A stretch of DNA of 64,000 nucleotides from Pseudomonas sp. GD04019 (GCF_029837695.1 NZ_JAOEEA010000010.1:62001-126000); one strand, 5' to 3'; counted from the stretch's first letter, positions 22,482-35,795 are shown. Numbers and translations are program-made. The notes: generated by a model not told the origin, from the letters alone.

Positions 22482-24374
22482 TTAGACCGCCACCTGCTGG
22501 CGACGCGCGAAAGCACCGAGCTCCGCCGCCGCCAGCGGTCGGGCAAACAGATAGCCCTGGCCCTGGTCGCAGCCCAGCTCGGCCAGCAGCGCGCGGGTCG
22601 CCTCGTCCTCGATGCCCTCGGCGGTGGTGTGCAGGCCCAGACTGCGGGCCATCTGCACGATGGCGGTGACGATGGCCTGGTCCTGGGCATTGCCGGTCAG
22701 GCCACGGACGAAGGACTGGTCGATCTTCAGCTTGTCGACCTGGAAGCGCTGCAGGTACGACAGGCTGGAATAGCCGGTGCCGAAGTCGTCGATCGACAGC
22801 TTCACCCCCAGCTCCTTGAGGCGTCGCAGCTGCGCGGAATCCTGCAGCAGAATCGATTCGGTCAGCTCCAGCTCCAGGCAGGCAGGCGCCAGGCCGAAGC
22901 GGTCCAGCGCCGCGCGCACCATGACCTCCAGATTGCCGCGGCGGAACTGCACCGCCGACAGGTTCACCGACACGGCGAAGCGCGGCAGCCCGGCCGCTTG
23001 CCAGAGCATGGCCTGGCGACAGGCCTCGCCCAGTACCCACTCGCCGATCTCGACGATCAGCCCGGACTGCTCGGCCACCCGAATGAAACGGTCCGGACCG
23101 AGGGTGCCACGCTGCGGGTGCTGCCAGCGCAACAGCGCCTCGGCCGCCAACAGGCGGCCGCCGTGCAGGTCGACGATCGGCTGGTAGTGCAGCACGAACT
23201 CGTCGCGGCGTAGCGCCTGGCGCAGGTCGAGCTCCAGGGCCAAGCGCTCGTGGGTATCGGCGTTCATCTGCTCGTCGAAGAAACAGAAGCCGTTACGCCC
23301 CGCCGACTTGGCCTGGTACATGGCCAGGTCGGCGTGCTTGAGCAGGGTGTCGAAGTCGTCACCATCGCCGGGGAACAGCGAGATGCCGATGGAGATGGAG
23401 GTGACGATCTGCATGCCCTTGAGGGCGAACGGCTGGGCCAGTTTCTGCTGCACCAGCGCGGCCACCGAAGACACCGCCGCCAGGTCCGCCACGTCGGCCA
23501 GCACCATGAGGAACTCGTCGCCGCCCTGTCGGCTCACGGTGTCGATATCGCGCACCGTGTCCTTCAGGCGGCGTGCCACCTCCTGCAGCAGCTCGTCGCC
23601 GGCGGCGTGGCCAAGGGAGTCGTTGATGGTCTTGAAGTTGTCCAGGTCGAGGAACAGCAGCGCCACCTGCTCGTCGTCACGCCGCGCGCGGCCGATGGCC
23701 TGCTCCATGCGGTCGCGAATCAGCAGGCGGTTGGGCAGGTTGGTCAGGGCGTCGTGCTGGGCCAGGTGGGTGAAGCTGGCCTCGGAATCCTTCACCCGCA
23801 GGATCTCCTGCTGCAGGCGCAGCAGGGTCTTGCGCAGGTCGTTGGCCAGCAGCCACACCGCCGCCGCACAGGTGAGCAGGATGCAACTGACGTTGACCAT
23901 GCGCCCGATGCCCAGCGGCAACGGCTCGAAGCTTTGCAGGCCGCTCAGCGCCGCGTAGGTGAGGAAGGCCACCACCGCCAGAATGCTCAGCAGCAGGCCA
24001 ACGAACAGGCGCAGCGAGGCCACCATGCCGGCCACGATCAGGATCGCCGGAAAGCCCAGCACCGCCGCGCTGTACAGGCCCTGGCTGAACCACAGCGAGG
24101 CGCTGACCAGCACGGTCAGCGAACAGAGCACCAGCGCCACCGACAGCTCCACCCTGCCGCGCCGGTTGAGCCTGCGCCCGACCAGCACCAGTGCCAGCGC
24201 CGCGGCAACCAGGCCGGTATTCAGCCAGCTGCCCGCGATCATGGTCTGGGCGCCGATCAGCAGCAGAACCACGCACAGTACGTTGGCGATCTGCACCAGG
24301 CGCTGCGCCTGCAGACGGCGCTCCAGCGGGTCGCTGCCGGCGTCCGGCTGGCGAGAGGGTTGCGCACGCGTCAT
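22482..24374 (-). CDS. Membrane-bound GGDEF-EAL dual-domain c-di-GMP protein
   Basis: 630 residues. The N-terminal half has about five hydrophobic segments (residues 30-176) without an obvious periplasmic sensor. The diguanylate cyclase domain carries an intact GGDEF at 284-288 (SRQGGDEF). The phosphodiesterase domain carries an intact EAL at 412-414 (AEALLRW), DDFGTGYSS and KIDQSFVRG. Both halves look catalytically competent, so the net activity is undecided. ATG 24374 (MTRAQPSR) is my choice; an in-frame TTG at 24425 would add 17 residues. It is a single gene convergent with the sigma-54 activator. Confidence 0.9.
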   Translation of the reverse strand: MTRAQPSRQPDAGSDPLERRLQAQRLVQIANVLCVVLLLIGAQTMIAGSWLNTGLVAAALALVLVGRRLNRRGRVELSVALVLCSLTVLVSASLWFSQGLYSAAVLGFPAILIVAGMVASLRLFVGLLLSILAVVAFLTYAALSGLQSFEPLPLGIGRMVNVSCILLTCAAAVWLLANDLRKTLLRLQQEILRVKDSEASFTHLAQHDALTNLPNRLLIRDRMEQAIGRARRDDEQVALLFLDLDNFKTINDSLGHAAGDELLQEVARRLKDTVRDIDTVSRQGGDEFLMVLADVADLAAVSSVAALVQQKLAQPFALKGMQIVTSISIGISLFPGDGDDFDTLLKHADLAMYQAKSAGRNGFCFFDEQMNADTHERLALELDLRQALRRDEFVLHYQPIVDLHGGRLLAAEALLRWQHPQRGTLGPDRFIRVAEQSGLIVEIGEWVLGEACRQAMLWQAAGLPRFAVSVNLSAVQFRRGNLEVMVRAALDRFGLAPACLELELTESILLQDSAQLRRLKELGVKLSIDDFGTGYSSLSYLQRFQVDKLKIDQSFVRGLTGNAQDQAIVTAIVQMARSLGLHTTAEGIEDEATRALLAELGCDQGQGYLFARPLAAAELGAFARRQQVAV

Positions 24375-24758
24375 AACAACTTCACTTCCATGAGGCGACT
24401 GCTGCGTCAATAACGGCGAAGGCAACGCTAGCGAAAGCCAACGCCGCCCGGCAAGCGCGGATAGTATCGCGCCCGGTCGACTTGCGTAGTCTTGTCGGGC
24501 GACATGATCTTCTGGTAACCGGCCTCTCGACGCGAACGCCTAGCACGTACACGCCAACCGAGGAGCACAGTACTGGCTCGGTCGGTTCGCGACATTTGAC
24601 CCGGAGCAAGACCTCATCGCCTCTGCAGAAGCGATTGGGCCTAGAGATGTCATCGCCTGCCCCTGGCTAGCCGTTAGAATGCGGCCACGCGCTCCCCAAG
24701 GCGGAGGAGCCTGTTCCGAAATCCGGGACTACCCCGAAGCAGCACTGCGAGCCCCCTT
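24375..24758. other. 384-base gap between divergent GGDEF/EAL and FKBP genes
   Basis: No convincing gene is present. A TTAGAAT (-10-like) lies at 24674-24680, 80 bases before the FKBP start, but I see no good -35 partner. The region must hold promoters for both flanking genes; I cannot define them. Confidence 0.5.
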
Positions 24759-25094
24759 ATGAGCGAACTGAAGATCGAAGACCTGCAACTCGGCAGCGGC
24801 AAGGCCGCCGTCAAGGGAGCCCTGATCACCACCCAGTACCGCGGCTGGCTGGAGGATGGCAGCGAATTCGACTCATCCTACTCGCGCGGCAAGCCGTTCC
24901 AGTGCGTGATCGGCACGCGCCGGGTGATCCAGGGCTGGGACCAGGGCCTGATGGGCATGCAGGTCGGCGGCAAGCGCAAGCTGTGGGTGCCGGCACACCT
25001 GGGCTATGGCGAGCGCCAGGTCGGCTCGATCCCGCCGAACTCCAACCTGGTGTTCGAGATCGAGCTTCTGGAAGTGCTAACCCGCGACGACTGA
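24759..25094 (+). CDS. FKBP-type peptidyl-prolyl cis-trans isomerase
   Basis: Small cytoplasmic FKBP of 111 residues, a single complete domain without signal peptide. The conserved elements are VKGALITTQYRGWLEDGSEFDSS, VIQGWDQGLMGMQVGGKRKL, the flap segment PAHLGYG, and NSNLVFEIELLEV; the active-site aromatics are Tyr27-like (QYRGW), Asp37-like (EFDSS) and Trp59-like (QGWDQG). It catalyses proline isomerisation during folding. No strong ribosome site is seen (GCGAG before the ATG). It is convergent with the DMT exporter gene, with 3 bases between. Confidence 0.9.
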   Translation: MSELKIEDLQLGSGKAAVKGALITTQYRGWLEDGSEFDSSYSRGKPFQCVIGTRRVIQGWDQGLMGMQVGGKRKLWVPAHLGYGERQVGSIPPNSNLVFEIELLEVLTRDD

Positions 25095-25097
25095 TCC

Positions 25098-25988
25098 TCA
25101 GGCCGTGGCCAGACGCCGCCGACGCAGGCTCCAGCCCTGCTGCATGCCGGCCGCCGCCAGCAGGATCGCCGCCACACCCAGCCACTGCAGCGGGCTGAGG
25201 CGATGCCCGAAGGCCAGCCAGTCGACGAAGATCGCCGCGATCGGATAGATGAACGACAGCGCCCCGGTCAGCGCCGTCGGCAGCTTCTGGATGGCGCTGT
25301 ACAGCAGCATGTACATCACCCCGGTATGCAGGATGCCCAGCGCCGCCAAGCTGGCCCAGGCCTGCGGCTGCTCGGGCAGCTGATAACTGGCCAGCGGCGC
25401 CAGCATGAGGATGCCGGTGAGCAGCTGAATCAGCGCGATCAGGTGCGGCGGCGTGGCGGAGAGGCGTTTGACGATCAGCGCCGCCACTGCATAGAGCAGT
25501 GCCGCGCCCAGGGCCAGGGCGATGCCCAGCAGGTAGTTCTCGCCCGAGGTACCGGTGTCGCCGTGGGCACTGACGATGGCCAGCATGCCGAGGAAGGCCA
25601 CGCCCAACCAGGCCAGCTTGGCCAGGGTGATGCGCTCGCCGAGGAACAGCGCGGCCAGCCCCACCAGCATGAACGGCTGCACGTTGTACACCGCCGTGCT
25701 GATGGCGATGGACGCCTTGGAGTAGGAGGCGAACAGCAGCAGCCAGTTGCCGACGATGGCCACCCCGCTGACCAGCGCCAGGACCAGCACCCGGCGACTC
25801 AGCAGCTCGCGGCGCAGCAGGCCGAGCGCGGCGCACACCAGCAGCAACATCGCGCCGCCGATCACGCAGCGCCAGAACACCACGTCGATCACGGCCTGGC
25901 CGGAGACCAGAACGAACCAGCCGATGGTGCCGGAAATCAGCATCGCCGCGATCATTTCCAGCGAGCCGCGCTTGAGGGTCTTGTCCAT
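25098..25988 (-). CDS. EamA/DMT-family transporter (RhaT/YdcZ-like exporter)
   Basis: 296-residue inner-membrane protein with ten predicted helices in two EamA repeats. The first repeat spans about residues 14-140 and the second about 155-285, each ending in the typical FxGERxT- or FGHRLSPLQW-like segment (ALFLGERITL, LAFGHRLSPL). Such proteins export amino acids or metabolites. ATG 25988 follows GGAGACCCCGACC. It is divergent from an Lrp-type regulator 134 bases away, the usual arrangement for an amino-acid exporter under local control; the substrate is unknown. Confidence 0.88.
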   Translation of the reverse strand: MDKTLKRGSLEMIAAMLISGTIGWFVLVSGQAVIDVVFWRCVIGGAMLLLVCAALGLLRRELLSRRVLVLALVSGVAIVGNWLLLFASYSKASIAISTAVYNVQPFMLVGLAALFLGERITLAKLAWLGVAFLGMLAIVSAHGDTGTSGENYLLGIALALGAALLYAVAALIVKRLSATPPHLIALIQLLTGILMLAPLASYQLPEQPQAWASLAALGILHTGVMYMLLYSAIQKLPTALTGALSFIYPIAAIFVDWLAFGHRLSPLQWLGVAAILLAAAGMQQGWSLRRRRLATA

Positions 25989-26087
25989 GGTCGGGGTCTC
26001 CGGTTGGGGTGCAACTATTATTCGGCTACCCCTACCGACCAATACAGGTCTAATCTAAGGCGAAACTGGAGCACTGCCTTTATTACG

Positions 26088-26111
26088 AAGGTATTTTTCA
26101 GAAATAACCTT
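26088..26111. promoter_or_regulatory. AT-rich dyad upstream of the Lrp-type gene, operator candidate
   Basis: AAGGTATTTTTC and GAAATAACCTT form an imperfect inverted repeat ending 11 bases before the lrp-like ATG. It is conspicuously AT-rich in a GC-rich region, as Lrp-family operators often are. It is placed to control the lrp-like gene and perhaps the divergent exporter. Confidence 0.5.
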
Positions 26112-26115
26112 ATGA

Positions 26116-27705
<1,590 letters not shown>

Positions 27706-27783
27706 GTCGCTGGCCCATTGCCAGGCTCCAGCCGGGGGCGGAAAGCCCGTATGATGGCCGGCCGCATCTGCTTCCGAGTTGCC

Positions 27784-29652
27784 ATGCTGTCCGCCGTCAA
27801 ACGCTACCAGGCGCTGTTCTCCGCTGCCCTGGCGCGCTACTTCCCCCGCACCACCGAGTACCTGCGCGCCGAGCGTGAGGCCGCCGCCAGGCTGCGCCAG
27901 CCGCAACCGCGCGCCAAGCGCGCCGCCAGCGGCGGCAAGGCCAAGGCCGGTGGGCGCAAGAAGAAGGCCAGCGATGGCCCTGCCCCCGCACCCACCGGCA
28001 TCTATTCCAGCGCCCGCCTGAAGATCGACGAGAGCCAGATCGCCGCCATGCGCGAACGCGTCGCCGAGGCGGTGGCGGCGGGACTGATCGGTGCGCCGTC
28101 CGATGAACAGTGGGCGATGATCCTCTGCCGCGCCCCGCTGGCGCGCATCTTCGCCGGCGCCGGCTCGGGCAAGTCCACCACCCTGCTGCTGCGCGTGGTG
28201 TTCATGCTCTGCCACCTGCAGATTCCCGCCGCTAGCCTCACGGTGATCTCCTTCACCAACGCCTCCTGCGCCGAGCTGCGCGGTCAGCTGCTGCGCCTGC
28301 TGGCCTTCTGGCAGTTCCCCTTCGACGAGGCGCAGACGCGCCAGTGCGTGCGCACCTTCCACTCGGCCATGGCGCAGCAGGCCAAGGCGCTGCTGGGTGC
28401 GCCGAGCTGGTTCGAACAGCTCGGTAGCGGCGCCAGCGAGGAGCCAGACGCTCCTGCCGGTGGCCGCCTGCCACCCGCGCAACAGCGCCTGCTGCGCCAG
28501 GCTTACGACGAGCTCTACGCCAGCGATGCCGCCTTCCGCCAGCAAGTGCATGAGCTGCTCGGCGTGGCCATGCCCGAAGCCGTCGGCAAGCCGCCGCAGG
28601 AGGGCCTGCGCCTGGCCGGCGAGCTGCGCGCCACGCCCCTGTTCGAGGCGTTCTACCAGCAGGGCTGCTTCGCCGAGAGCCTCGGCCTGCGCCCGGACCG
28701 TATCGACGCCGCCACGCTGGACTACGCGCCGCGCGAACGCCTGTTCCTGCAGGCACTCGCCAGCTTCTGGGCGCGCTTCCAGGCGCTGTTGCAGGCGCAG
28801 GGCGTCACCACCTTCGATGCCGCCTTCCGCCAGCTCGGCGAGCGCCTGGCCAACGCCGAAGAGCTGCCGACGGAAGCCATCGAACCGCTGCGCCATCTGC
28901 TGATCGACGAGTTCCAGGACATCTCGCCGCAGATCGTCCAGTGGCTGCAGGCCGTGCATCGCGCCCTGGCCGGCCGCGGCAAGGCGGTCAGCCTGATGGC
29001 CATCGGCGACGACTGGCAGTCGATCTACGGCTGGCGCGGCAGCTCGCCGGAGCTGTTTCTCGACTTCGACCGTCACTTTCCTTGCCGCGGCAAGGCCAAG
29101 AGCCAGGTGCTGATGCTGACCAGCAACTTCCGCAGCATCGAGCCGATCCTGCGCGATGCCGAGGCGCTGTTGGCGGGCGTCGCCTGCAAACAGGCCAAGA
29201 GCAGCCAGGCGATCAAGACCGCGCAACCGGGCGACCACGGCGTGCGCCGCATCGAGGGCTTCGACCTCAAGCGCCAGCTGCCCGAGCTGCTGCAGGAAAT
29301 CGCCGCGCAGTGCGCGCATGTCGCCCAGCGCGGCAGCCGCGAGCGCCACCCGGTGCTGCTGCTGGGCCGGCGCAACGATGCGCTGAAGCAGGTGCAGGCC
29401 CAGTTGGACCCGAGCCTGCCGGTGCGCGCCTACAGCATCCACCGCGCCAAAGGCCTGCAGGGCGAGGTGGCGATCATCCTCGACGACGGCGGCAGCCCCG
29501 AGTCGCATCCACTGCGCAATGCGCTGTATGCCCACTGCGGCCTGTTCCGCAACAGTTACGACCAGGCCATGCGCGACGAGAGCCTGCGCCTGGCCTATGT
29601 GGCCGCCACTCGGGGCGTCAGCCGGGTGATCTGGTATTCGGGCAAGCGCTGA
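27784..29652 (+). CDS. UvrD/Rep-family SF1 DNA helicase
   Basis: 622-residue superfamily 1A helicase. A basic, Ala-rich N-terminal extension (about residues 35-75, KAKAGGRKKKA) precedes the helicase core. The motifs are I FAGAGSGKSTT, II LLIDEFQDIS, III MAIGDDWQSIYGWRG, IV TSNFRS, V YSIHRAKGLQGE and VI YVAATRG. At 622 residues it is shorter than UvrD (about 720). It probably unwinds DNA in repair or replication restart; its specific role is unknown. I start at ATG 27784 (MLSAVKRYQ), though in-frame ATGs at 27751 and 27754 are possible. It ends at a terminator facing cysS. Confidence 0.88.
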   Translation: MLSAVKRYQALFSAALARYFPRTTEYLRAEREAAARLRQPQPRAKRAASGGKAKAGGRKKKASDGPAPAPTGIYSSARLKIDESQIAAMRERVAEAVAAGLIGAPSDEQWAMILCRAPLARIFAGAGSGKSTTLLLRVVFMLCHLQIPAASLTVISFTNASCAELRGQLLRLLAFWQFPFDEAQTRQCVRTFHSAMAQQAKALLGAPSWFEQLGSGASEEPDAPAGGRLPPAQQRLLRQAYDELYASDAAFRQQVHELLGVAMPEAVGKPPQEGLRLAGELRATPLFEAFYQQGCFAESLGLRPDRIDAATLDYAPRERLFLQALASFWARFQALLQAQGVTTFDAAFRQLGERLANAEELPTEAIEPLRHLLIDEFQDISPQIVQWLQAVHRALAGRGKAVSLMAIGDDWQSIYGWRGSSPELFLDFDRHFPCRGKAKSQVLMLTSNFRSIEPILRDAEALLAGVACKQAKSSQAIKTAQPGDHGVRRIEGFDLKRQLPELLQEIAAQCAHVAQRGSRERHPVLLLGRRNDALKQVQAQLDPSLPVRAYSIHRAKGLQGEVAIILDDGGSPESHPLRNALYAHCGLFRNSYDQAMRDESLRLAYVAATRGVSRVIWYSGKR

Positions 29653-29665
29653 ACACGCAGGCATG

Positions 29666-29693
29666 AAAAAGGCCGCCAGAAGGCGGCCTTTTT
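29666..29693. terminator. Bidirectional terminator between the helicase gene and cysS
   Basis: Perfect 12-base stem AAAAAGGCCGCC/GGCGGCCTTTTT (29666-29677 with 29682-29693) around AGAA; A and T runs serve both convergent genes. Confidence 0.92.
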
Positions 29694-29709
29694 AGTGGAG
29701 CGGAACAGC

Positions 29710-31095
29710 TTACTCGGCCAGACGCCAGGTGGTGCCGCCCTTGCCGTCTTCCAGCACCACGCCCATGGCGGTGATCTGGTCGCGGATGCGGTCGGACTCG
29801 GCCCAGTTCTTGTCGGCACGGGCCTGCAGGCGCGCGGCGATCAGGGCGTCCACCGCGGCGGCGTCGACCTTGCCGGCGGCACCAGCCTGGAGGAAGGCAT
29901 CCGGCTCCAGCTGCAGCACGCCGAGCACGCCGGCCAGCTGCTTGAGCTGGGCGGCCAGGCCGGCGGCGGCCTGTACGTCCGACTCACGCAGGCGGTTGAC
30001 CTCGCGGATCATCTCGAACAGCACGGCGCAGGCTTCCGGCGAGTTGAAGTCGTCGTCCATCGCCGCGCCGAAGCGCTCGACGAAGGCTTCGCCACCGGCA
30101 GGTGCCGCTTCCGGCAGGCCTTTGAGGCCGTTGTAGAAGCGCTCCAGGGCGCCCTTGGCTTCCTTGAGGCTGTCTTCCGAGTAGTTGATCGGGCTGCGGT
30201 AATGGCTGGACACCAGCAGGTAGCGCACCACTTCCGGGTGGTACTTCTCCAGCACCTCGCGGATGGTGAAGAAGTTGCCCAGGCTCTTGGACATCTTCTC
30301 GCCGTCCACGCGCACCGCGCCGGCGTGCATCCAGGCCTTGGCGTAGAGCTTGCCGGTGGCCGCCTCGCTCTGCGCGATCTCGTTCTCGTGGTGCGGGAAC
30401 ACCAGGTCCGGGCCGCCGCCGTGGATGTCGAAAGTCTCGCCCAGGCAGCAGGTGGACATCACCGAGCACTCGATGTGCCAGCCCGGACGACCGGCGCCCC
30501 AGGGCGAATCCCAGCTCGGCTCGCCCGGCTTGGCGCCTTTCCACAGGACGAAGTCCAGCGGGTCCTGCTTGATTTCGTCGACCTCAATGCGGGCACCGAT
30601 CTTCAGGTCTTCGATCTTCTTGCGCGACAGCTTGCCGTAGCCGACGAACTTGCCGACGCGGTAGTACACGTCGCCATTGCCCGGAGCGTAGGCGTAACCC
30701 TTGTCGATCAGGGTCTGGATCATCTGGTGCATGCCGGCGATATGACCGGTGGCGCGCGGCTCGATGTCCGGGCGCAGCACGGACAGGCGCGCCTCGTCCT
30801 CATGCATGGCGGCGATCATGCGCTCCACCAGCGCTTCGAACGGCTCGCCGTTCTCCTGGGCACGCTTGATGATCTTGTCGTCGATGTCGGTGATGTTGCG
30901 CACGTAGGTCACGTCATAGCCGCGCTGACGCAGCCAGCGGGTGACCATGTCGAAGGCGACCATCACGCGGGCATGGCCGATATGGCAGAAGTCGTACACG
31001 GTCATGCCGCACACGTACATGCGCACCTGGTTGCCTTCCAGCGGCTGGAACGGCTCCTTGACCTTGCTCAGGGTGTTGTAGATGGACAACGCCAT
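29710..31095 (-). CDS. cysS: Cysteinyl-tRNA synthetase
   Basis: Class I aminoacyl-tRNA synthetase charging tRNA-Cys; 461 residues. The HIGH motif is CHIGHAR and the KMSKS loop is [11 protein letters not shown]. The active-site zinc ligands are in [15 protein letters not shown] and FPHHENE. ATG 31095 is used. It lies 3 bases downstream of glnS in the same direction, so glnS-cysS form an operon. Confidence 0.98.
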   Translation of the reverse strand: MALSIYNTLSKVKEPFQPLEGNQVRMYVCGMTVYDFCHIGHARVMVAFDMVTRWLRQRGYDVTYVRNITDIDDKIIKRAQENGEPFEALVERMIAAMHEDEARLSVLRPDIEPRATGHIAGMHQMIQTLIDKGYAYAPGNGDVYYRVGKFVGYGKLSRKKIEDLKIGARIEVDEIKQDPLDFVLWKGAKPGEPSWDSPWGAGRPGWHIECSVMSTCCLGETFDIHGGGPDLVFPHHENEIAQSEAATGKLYAKAWMHAGAVRVDGEKMSKSLGNFFTIREVLEKYHPEVVRYLLVSSHYRSPINYSEDSLKEAKGALERFYNGLKGLPEAAPAGGEAFVERFGAAMDDDFNSPEACAVLFEMIREVNRLRESDVQAAAGLAAQLKQLAGVLGVLQLEPDAFLQAGAAGKVDAAAVDALIAARLQARADKNWAESDRIRDQITAMGVVLEDGKGGTTWRLAE

Positions 31096-31098
31096 GGA

Positions 31099-32766
<1,668 letters not shown>

Positions 32767-32904
32767 GATGTCCTTAGCTTCGAGGTGCGCGGCTCGCGGC
32801 CCGTGGCGGTTTCGCCCCAGGGTAGGCCGGTCAAGACAAAGCCCGTATGATACCCAACCCGTCAACCCCCTGACAGCCGCAAAGCGACCAGGAGTGGCCT
32901 TTTA

Positions 32905-33043
32905 GAACCTGTTTACGATCTAGCGAGCTAGAGCAAAACGCGGGCGAAACGACCGAAGAAGCGCAGTTTACAAGTGGTAAATGAGCATTCTGAGGGAGTT
33001 TCAACCTCGTTTGGCCGACGCGCAGCAGATCGTAAACAGGTTC
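32905..33043. mobile_element. MITE-like element with 17-bp terminal inverted repeats, upstream of ppiB
   Basis: Perfect terminal inverted repeats GAACCTGTTTACGATCT (32905-32921) and AGATCGTAAACAGGTTC (33027-33043) enclose 105 bases without a credible gene; total length is 139 bp. TTA flanks both ends (32902-32904 and 33044-33046), consistent with a 3-bp target duplication of the TNA type known for some IS5-family elements. It takes up most of the 334-base glnS-ppiB gap and ends 57 bases before ppiB. Family assignment is inference. Confidence 0.72.
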
Positions 33044-33100
33044 TTAGCGCGAACGCGCCGCCGCCCTGCCCGCCTAGCCCGAATTCGAGAGCGTATCGCC

Positions 33101-33595
33101 ATGATCAAACTGCACACCAACCACGGCGTCATCACCCTGGAACTGTTCGAAGACAAGGCCCCGGAAACCGCGGCCAACTTCAAGGAATACGTGAAGAGCG
33201 GTCACTACGACGGCACCGTGTTCCACCGCGTGATCGGCAACTTCATGATCCAGGGCGGCGGTTTCGAGCCGGGCATGAAGCAGAAGTCCACCCGCGCCCC
33301 GATCAAGAACGAGGCCAACAACGGCCTGTCCAACAAGGTCGGCACCGTCGCCATGGCCCGCACCATGGACCCGCACTCCGCCTCCGCGCAGTTCTTCATC
33401 AACGTCGCCGACAACGGCTTCCTCGACCACACCGCGCCGACCATGCAGGGCTGGGGCTACGCGGTATTCGCCCAGGTGACCGAGGGCATGGACGTGGTCA
33501 ACGCCATCAAGGGCGTGGACACCACCATGAAGTCCGGCCACCAGGACGTCCCGGTGGAAGACGTGATCATCGAGAAGGCCGAAATCGTCGAGTGA
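33101..33595 (+). CDS. ppiB: Cytoplasmic cyclophilin-type peptidyl-prolyl isomerase PpiB
   Basis: 164-residue single-domain cyclophilin without signal peptide. Catalytic-site motifs are [33 protein letters not shown] and [12 protein letters not shown] use ATG 33101 (MIKLHTNHG), the known Pseudomonas start; an in-frame ATG at 32981 lies inside the MITE and its product would be artefactual. lpxH starts 5 bases after the stop, so the two are co-transcribed. Confidence 0.97.
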   Translation: MIKLHTNHGVITLELFEDKAPETAANFKEYVKSGHYDGTVFHRVIGNFMIQGGGFEPGMKQKSTRAPIKNEANNGLSNKVGTVAMARTMDPHSASAQFFINVADNGFLDHTAPTMQGWGYAVFAQVTEGMDVVNAIKGVDTTMKSGHQDVPVEDVIIEKAEIVE

Positions 33596-33599
33596 GTCG

Positions 33600-34322
33600 A
33601 TGATCCTGCTGATCTCCGATCTACACCTGGAAGAGGAACGCCCGGACATCACCCGGGCGTTTCTGCATTTCCTGCAGACCCGCGCCCGCCAGGCCGAGGC
33701 GCTGTACATCCTCGGCGACTTCTTCGAGGTATGGATCGGCGACGACGGCATGTCGCCCTTCCAGCAAGGCATCGCCCGCGCCCTGCGCGAACTCAGCGAT
33801 GCCGGTACGCGCATCTTCCTGATGCACGGCAACCGCGATTTCCTGATCGGCCGCGCCTTCTGCCGCGCCGCCGGCTGCACCCTGCTGAAGGACCCGAGCA
33901 TCGTACGCTTCAACGACGAGCCGGTGCTGCTGATGCACGGCGACAGCCTGTGCACCCTGGACGTGGGCTACATGAAGCTGCGCCGCCTGCTGCGCAACCC
34001 GCTCAGCCTGTTCATCCTGCGCAACCTGCCGCTGTCCACCCGCCACAAGCTGGCGCGCAAGCTGCGCAACGAGAGCCGCGCGCAGACCAGCATGAAAGCC
34101 CGCGAGATCATCGACGTGACCCCGGACGAAGTGCCGCGACTCATGGCCGAACACGGCGTGCGCACCTTGATCCACGGCCACACCCACCGCCCCGCCGTGC
34201 ATGAACTGGAAGTGAACGGCCAGCCGGCCCGACGCATCGTTCTCGGCGACTGGGACAAGCAGGGCTGGGCCCTGCAGGTGGACGCCAACGGCCTGCACCA
34301 GGCGCCGTTCGCCCTCGACTGA
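33600..34322 (+). CDS. lpxH: UDP-2,3-diacylglucosamine diphosphatase LpxH
   Basis: Peripheral inner-membrane Mn-dependent enzyme that cleaves UDP-2,3-diacylglucosamine to lipid X in lipid A synthesis; 240 residues. The calcineurin-like metallophosphatase motifs are SDLHLEE (from residue 6), [30 protein letters not shown] and [10 protein letters not shown]. It sits directly behind ppiB, the same neighbour order as in P. aeruginosa as far as I recall. Confidence 0.96.
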   Translation: MILLISDLHLEEERPDITRAFLHFLQTRARQAEALYILGDFFEVWIGDDGMSPFQQGIARALRELSDAGTRIFLMHGNRDFLIGRAFCRAAGCTLLKDPSIVRFNDEPVLLMHGDSLCTLDVGYMKLRRLLRNPLSLFILRNLPLSTRHKLARKLRNESRAQTSMKAREIIDVTPDEVPRLMAEHGVRTLIHGHTHRPAVHELEVNGQPARRIVLGDWDKQGWALQVDANGLHQAPFALD

Positions 34323-34424
34323 GCGACCGGCGAGAGCCAGCCCACATACCGGCACAGTGCCACTTGACGCACCGGCGGGCGCTACGCAGCATTCGCGCAC
34401 CGTTCCCGCAGTCAAGGACAGATC

Positions 34425-35777
34425 ATGGATATCTCCAGCGGCCCCAGCTCCAAACTCTCCCTCATCAAGTACGTCGGCATTCCGGTGCTGGTCGCCGCCG
34501 TCGGCTTCGTCGGCTTCAACGGCGTGTTCTTCTACAACGAAGCCGGTTTCGCCACCCATGTGCGGACCATCTTCGGCGAAGAGAAGATCGTCGACGACGT
34601 GGGCTACGCCACCAAGTGGTTCGGCCGCGCCACCCCGTGGAAGAAGGCCCTCAGCGTGCAGTCGGTGCTCACCGAGGCCCTGGAGATCGACGACAGCAGC
34701 GACAACGACTCCCTCGGCGCCACCATCGAGGCCTTCCCCATCGTGTTCCTCGGCAACGTCGACGCCAAGGTCGAGTCCTCGGCGCGCTTCCGCCTGCCCA
34801 GTGGCGACCAGTTCCTGAAGATCGCCCAGGAATATCGCAACCCGGAAAACTTCATCAAGACCGCCCTGGTCCCGGCCATCAAGGAAACCCTGCAGGCCAC
34901 CGCCTCGCTGATGAGCGCCGACGACTTCTACGCCGGCGCGCGCAGCGAGTTCGCCGCCGAGTTCGAGAACCAGCTCAACGACGGCCTGTACCTGATCAAG
35001 CGCAAGGAAGTGCGCGGCCCGCGCGGCCACCAGCCGAGCCAGACCGCGATCCTCCAGGCCGGCACCGAGCAGGGCACCTTCGGCGACAACAGCGCCAGCC
35101 AGTTCGTCACCGAGAAGGTCATGGACAGCAAGGGCATCCCGGTGCGCAAGCAGCAGCAGTTCCGCAAATACGGCGTGGAAGTGGTCGAGGCGCGCATCAC
35201 CAACGTCGACCCCAACCCGCAGTACAAGCAGCGCATGGTCAAGGTCCAGCAGGCCCTGGCCGAGCTGGCCGTGGCCCGGCAGAACCGCCTGAAGGAAGAG
35301 GAAGAGAAGCTGCTGGTCACCGCCCGCGGCGAGAAGGAAGTGGAAGCCCGCCGCCAGGAAACCCTGCGCGACCAGATCGAGCGCACCACCCAGGCCGAGA
35401 CCGAGAAGCAGCTGGCGCGCATTAACGCCGAGCGCGAGAAAGGCCGTGCCGAGATCGAGAAGCAGACCGCTGAGCTGCTGCGCGACAAGGCCGCCATCAC
35501 CGCCGACGCCACCAAGATCACCGCCGACGCCGAAGCCTATGCGCGCAAGGCCGTGATCGAGGCCGACGGCGCCCTGCAGCCCAAGCTCGATGCCCTGGTG
35601 GAGATCAACAAGGTGTGGGCCGAGGCCGCCTCCCAGGCACCGGTACCCGGCGTGATGATGGGTGGTGGCGCCAACGGCGCCAGCGCCAGCCGCCAGGACG
35701 AGATCGGCCAGCTGATGGGCATTCTCGCCACCAAGGCCGCCCGTGACCTATCGCTGGACATGAAGGTCAAGGAATAA
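34425..35777 (+). CDS. SPFH/prohibitin-like membrane protein
   Basis: 450-residue protein with one N-terminal membrane helix (about residues 15-37). An SPFH-like domain spans about 70-270 (VVEARITNVDPNPQY at its end). A long charged coiled coil (about 275-385) is rich in Glu, Arg, Lys and Ala, and a Gly/Ala-rich linker precedes a short C-terminal helix (QDEIGQLMGILATKAARDL). Such proteins form large rings that organise membranes or control proteases. The exact subfamily is not recognised. It is single gene with its own terminator. Confidence 0.75.
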   Translation: MDISSGPSSKLSLIKYVGIPVLVAAVGFVGFNGVFFYNEAGFATHVRTIFGEEKIVDDVGYATKWFGRATPWKKALSVQSVLTEALEIDDSSDNDSLGATIEAFPIVFLGNVDAKVESSARFRLPSGDQFLKIAQEYRNPENFIKTALVPAIKETLQATASLMSADDFYAGARSEFAAEFENQLNDGLYLIKRKEVRGPRGHQPSQTAILQAGTEQGTFGDNSASQFVTEKVMDSKGIPVRKQQQFRKYGVEVVEARITNVDPNPQYKQRMVKVQQALAELAVARQNRLKEEEEKLLVTARGEKEVEARRQETLRDQIERTTQAETEKQLARINAEREKGRAEIEKQTAELLRDKAAITADATKITADAEAYARKAVIEADGALQPKLDALVEINKVWAEAASQAPVPGVMMGGGANGASASRQDEIGQLMGILATKAARDLSLDMKVKE

Positions 35778-35795
35778 GCCGCACCGCGTCACCCG

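Noticed and set aside
32981..33100. N-terminal extension of ppiB inside the MITE
   Set aside because: The known PpiB start is ATG 33101 with a ribosome site. The extra 40 residues are translated transposon sequence.
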